Below are positions 62,583 to 64,000 of a stretch of DNA of 64,000 nt, in pieces. This stretch comes from Paenibacillus sp. KS-LC4. GTDB lineage: Bacteria; Bacillota; Bacilli; Paenibacillales; Paenibacillaceae. Location: positions 875,501-939,500 of the forward strand of contig NZ_CP145905.1 of assembly GCF_036894955.1 (NCBI RefSeq). The letters run 5' to 3'. The position numbers and the translations under genes were made by a program. Each line of letters begins with the position of its first letter. The first letter of the stretch is position 1. A model generated the notes under the pieces. It was not told the DNA's origin. It saw only the letters and a program-made list of their open reading frames with translations, and did not search any database.

Positions 62583-64000
62583 TGGCGGTTTCCAGTGCGG
62601 ATTACGAGGCTGTAAAGATTGAGCAAGGAAAAGCTGCGGAGGGGCAAGCGAAAGCAGCGAGTAATGAGCAAGCAGATGAGGAGCTTGAGCACGGAAGGCA
62701 GAGGCTTGGCCGGACGCGGTGGGGAGCATGGCTGATCCTGCTCGTGGGATGGAGTACTGCTCTAGCGGCTGTTATTCAGCGGGGGCTGGCAGTGGAGTGG
62801 TTTATGCTTGCTGTGCTTGGCTGCATCCTGCTGCTTAGCGCAGGATTGCCTTGGCTCGCTATTCAAGGACTAAAGGTGAGCCGTCAGCTTGACGAAGACA
62901 AGATTCGCGATGGGGAAGGGGTTGGGGTGCAGCTCATGCTGGGCCGAGCTTATCCTATTCCTTTCGTTTGGCTGGCGCTTGAAGATACGATGGTCAATGG
63001 GAGTACGGCGAAGCAGGAGCGAGTCTCCTACCGCTATGCGGCGCAGCTCCATTTTGAAACGGAATTGGCGCTTAGTTACAGAGCGCAGCTTATTCGGCGC
63101 GGGGAGCACAGCTTTGAGGCAGTTACCGTTAGAGTAAGCGATTATTTAGGATTAACGGCAGTGAGCCGAACGTTTGCTTGCCGCAGCGAGCTGCTTGCAG
63201 TTCCTGCGCTGCCAGAGGCTGTAGCGGCTCCGGGTACGGCGGCGCTTCGGGGCAGCGGTCTTGCAGCAGTTATTAGGCTGGAGCCGGGCAAGCTAGAGGC
63301 TCAGGAAGCAGGCTCAGGGCGTGAGTCGTCTGAGCATCAGCATGCGGGCAAACAGGCAGGAATTGGTCCAGAGATGCGGCCTTACCGGGAAGGGGATTCG
63401 CTGCGCCATATCAATTGGAGGGTAGCTGCGCGTGGTCGCGGGCTGCACACGAAGGAGCACGGCACAGCGCTTCATCGCCCACTGGTGCTCATGGCGATTG
63501 ACAACACGGAAAGCGCTTATGACAGCGACGAAAGGTTTTTCGATGCCTGTGCCGGTTGGGCTGCCGGTGTACTGGAGCAGGATCATAGGGCGGGAAACCG
63601 GGTGCAGCTCATTGCTGGTCAGGCGGTCATAGACGATGGCGCGGCGGGGGCAAAAGCAGAAGCAGGGGCAAAAGCAAAAGCAGGAGCAGGCTTGAAAGCA
63701 TCAGCAAAACGGCCATCTGTATTGGCACAGCCAGATAGCGGATCAGGAATGCCTTCGGGAGCGGAAGGGGATGAGCGGCAGGAGAAGGAGGCAGGAAGCT
63801 CGGTGAACGCAGAGCTTAATGCTGCATGGCTGGATATGGGGGAAAATAGGAACTATAGCACAACTGAAAGTATGCAAGCGGTGCTGGAGCAGCTTGCACG
63901 GCTGAGGCTGGTGCAAAATGGCCGGTTTGTGGCAAGGGTAAGCCGGGAGCTTGAACAAATGCCTAGAGGCAGCATATTGCGCTGCTTTACCGCCGATTGG
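62582..64000 (+). CDS. DUF58 family protein (YeaD-like), 3' part outside window
   Basis: The frame is open from ATG 62582 (overlapping the MoxR stop by one base) to the end of the window, 473 codons. After a charged start there are two membrane helices (about 45-65 and 70-95), then the DUF58 signature EMRPYREGDSLRHINWRVAARGRGLHTKEHG (read in two parts: about 275-290 and 291-305), followed by a VWA-like strand LVLMAIDNTES. A low-complexity insertion of Ala, Lys, Gly and Glu lies near 355-410, which is unusual for the family. The stop is not seen. Confidence 0.9.
   Translation, partial: MAVSSADYEAVKIEQGKAAEGQAKAASNEQADEELEHGRQRLGRTRWGAWLILLVGWSTALAAVIQRGLAVEWFMLAVLGCILLLSAGLPWLAIQGLKVSRQLDEDKIRDGEGVGVQLMLGRAYPIPFVWLALEDTMVNGSTAKQERVSYRYAAQLHFETELALSYRAQLIRRGEHSFEAVTVRVSDYLGLTAVSRTFACRSELLAVPALPEAVAAPGTAALRGSGLAAVIRLEPGKLEAQEAGSGRESSEHQHAGKQAGIGPEMRPYREGDSLRHINWRVAARGRGLHTKEHGTALHRPLVLMAIDNTESAYDSDERFFDACAGWAAGVLEQDHRAGNRVQLIAGQAVIDDGAAGAKAEAGAKAKAGAGLKASAKRPSVLAQPDSGSGMPSGAEGDERQEKEAGSSVNAELNAAWLDMGENRNYSTTESMQAVLEQLARLRLVQNGRFVARVSRELEQMPRGSILRCFTADW

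Overview
The window looks like a chromosomal segment of a Paenibacillus-type Firmicute (order Bacillales). Support: strong GGAGG ribosome binding sites, frequent TTG/GTG starts, Bacillales-type neighbours (YneF, DUF402/Ntdp, LCP protein, YeaC/YeaD-like MoxR-DUF58 pair, UvsE), and a secreted GH9-GH48 cellulase pair with CBM3 modules. No rRNA, tRNA, CRISPR array, integrase or intact IS element was seen. Most of the sequence has medium-high GC; two AT-rich islands (about 6.4-8.1 kb and 10.6-12.6 kb) carry poorly recognisable secreted or membrane proteins and gene remnants.

Layout. 1-6 kb: partial thioredoxin reductase (minus strand), an OmpR-type two-component pair, galU, then a BlaI-type repressor with a BlaR1-like M56 peptidase and a YceI protein that share the same operator sequence. 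6.4-12.6 kb: AT-rich secreted/membrane genes, a zinc-ribbon membrane protein paired with an HtrA-like protease, a VanZ-like protein and two pseudogene remnants (AraC-type and HNH). 12.7-18.6 kb: a collagen-like repeat protein, sodA, a GNAT enzyme, DUF402, signal peptidase I, queG, yneF and folE. 19-27 kb: GH9 and GH48 cellulases followed by a YesN-type response regulator. 27-38.7 kb: an alpha/beta hydrolase, an IclR regulator, an AMP-forming ligase, a DUF421 protein, aconitase, an amidase-domain protein, ddl and uvsE. 38.8-50 kb: a TauE-type permease, an inositol-phosphatase family protein, an Rpn remnant, coaA, hemL, an LCP protein, a three-gene ABC exporter, bcp and a beta-lactamase-like serine hydrolase.

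The most unusual locus is 50.3-60.6 kb: six tightly packed, co-oriented genes encoding a MoxR/YehL-type AAA+ ATPase, a DUF5682 (YehM-like) protein, a VWA (YehP-like) protein, a giant DUF4132 (YehI/MolR-like) protein, a SWIM zinc-finger (YehQ-like) protein and a small unrecognised helical protein. Several genes overlap or nearly touch, which suggests translational coupling. The set matches the poorly understood E. coli yehI/L/M/P/Q group and is the best candidate here for a little-described NTP-dependent system. A second MoxR ATPase with a DUF58/VWA-like partner begins about 1 kb downstream and runs off the window.

Other signals outside genes are a three-copy nested palindromic repeat (15.1, 18.7 and 47.7 kb), paired BlaI-like operators, and two inverted repeats with the same GTTTC-N7-GAAAC architecture upstream of the iclR-type gene and of aconitase.
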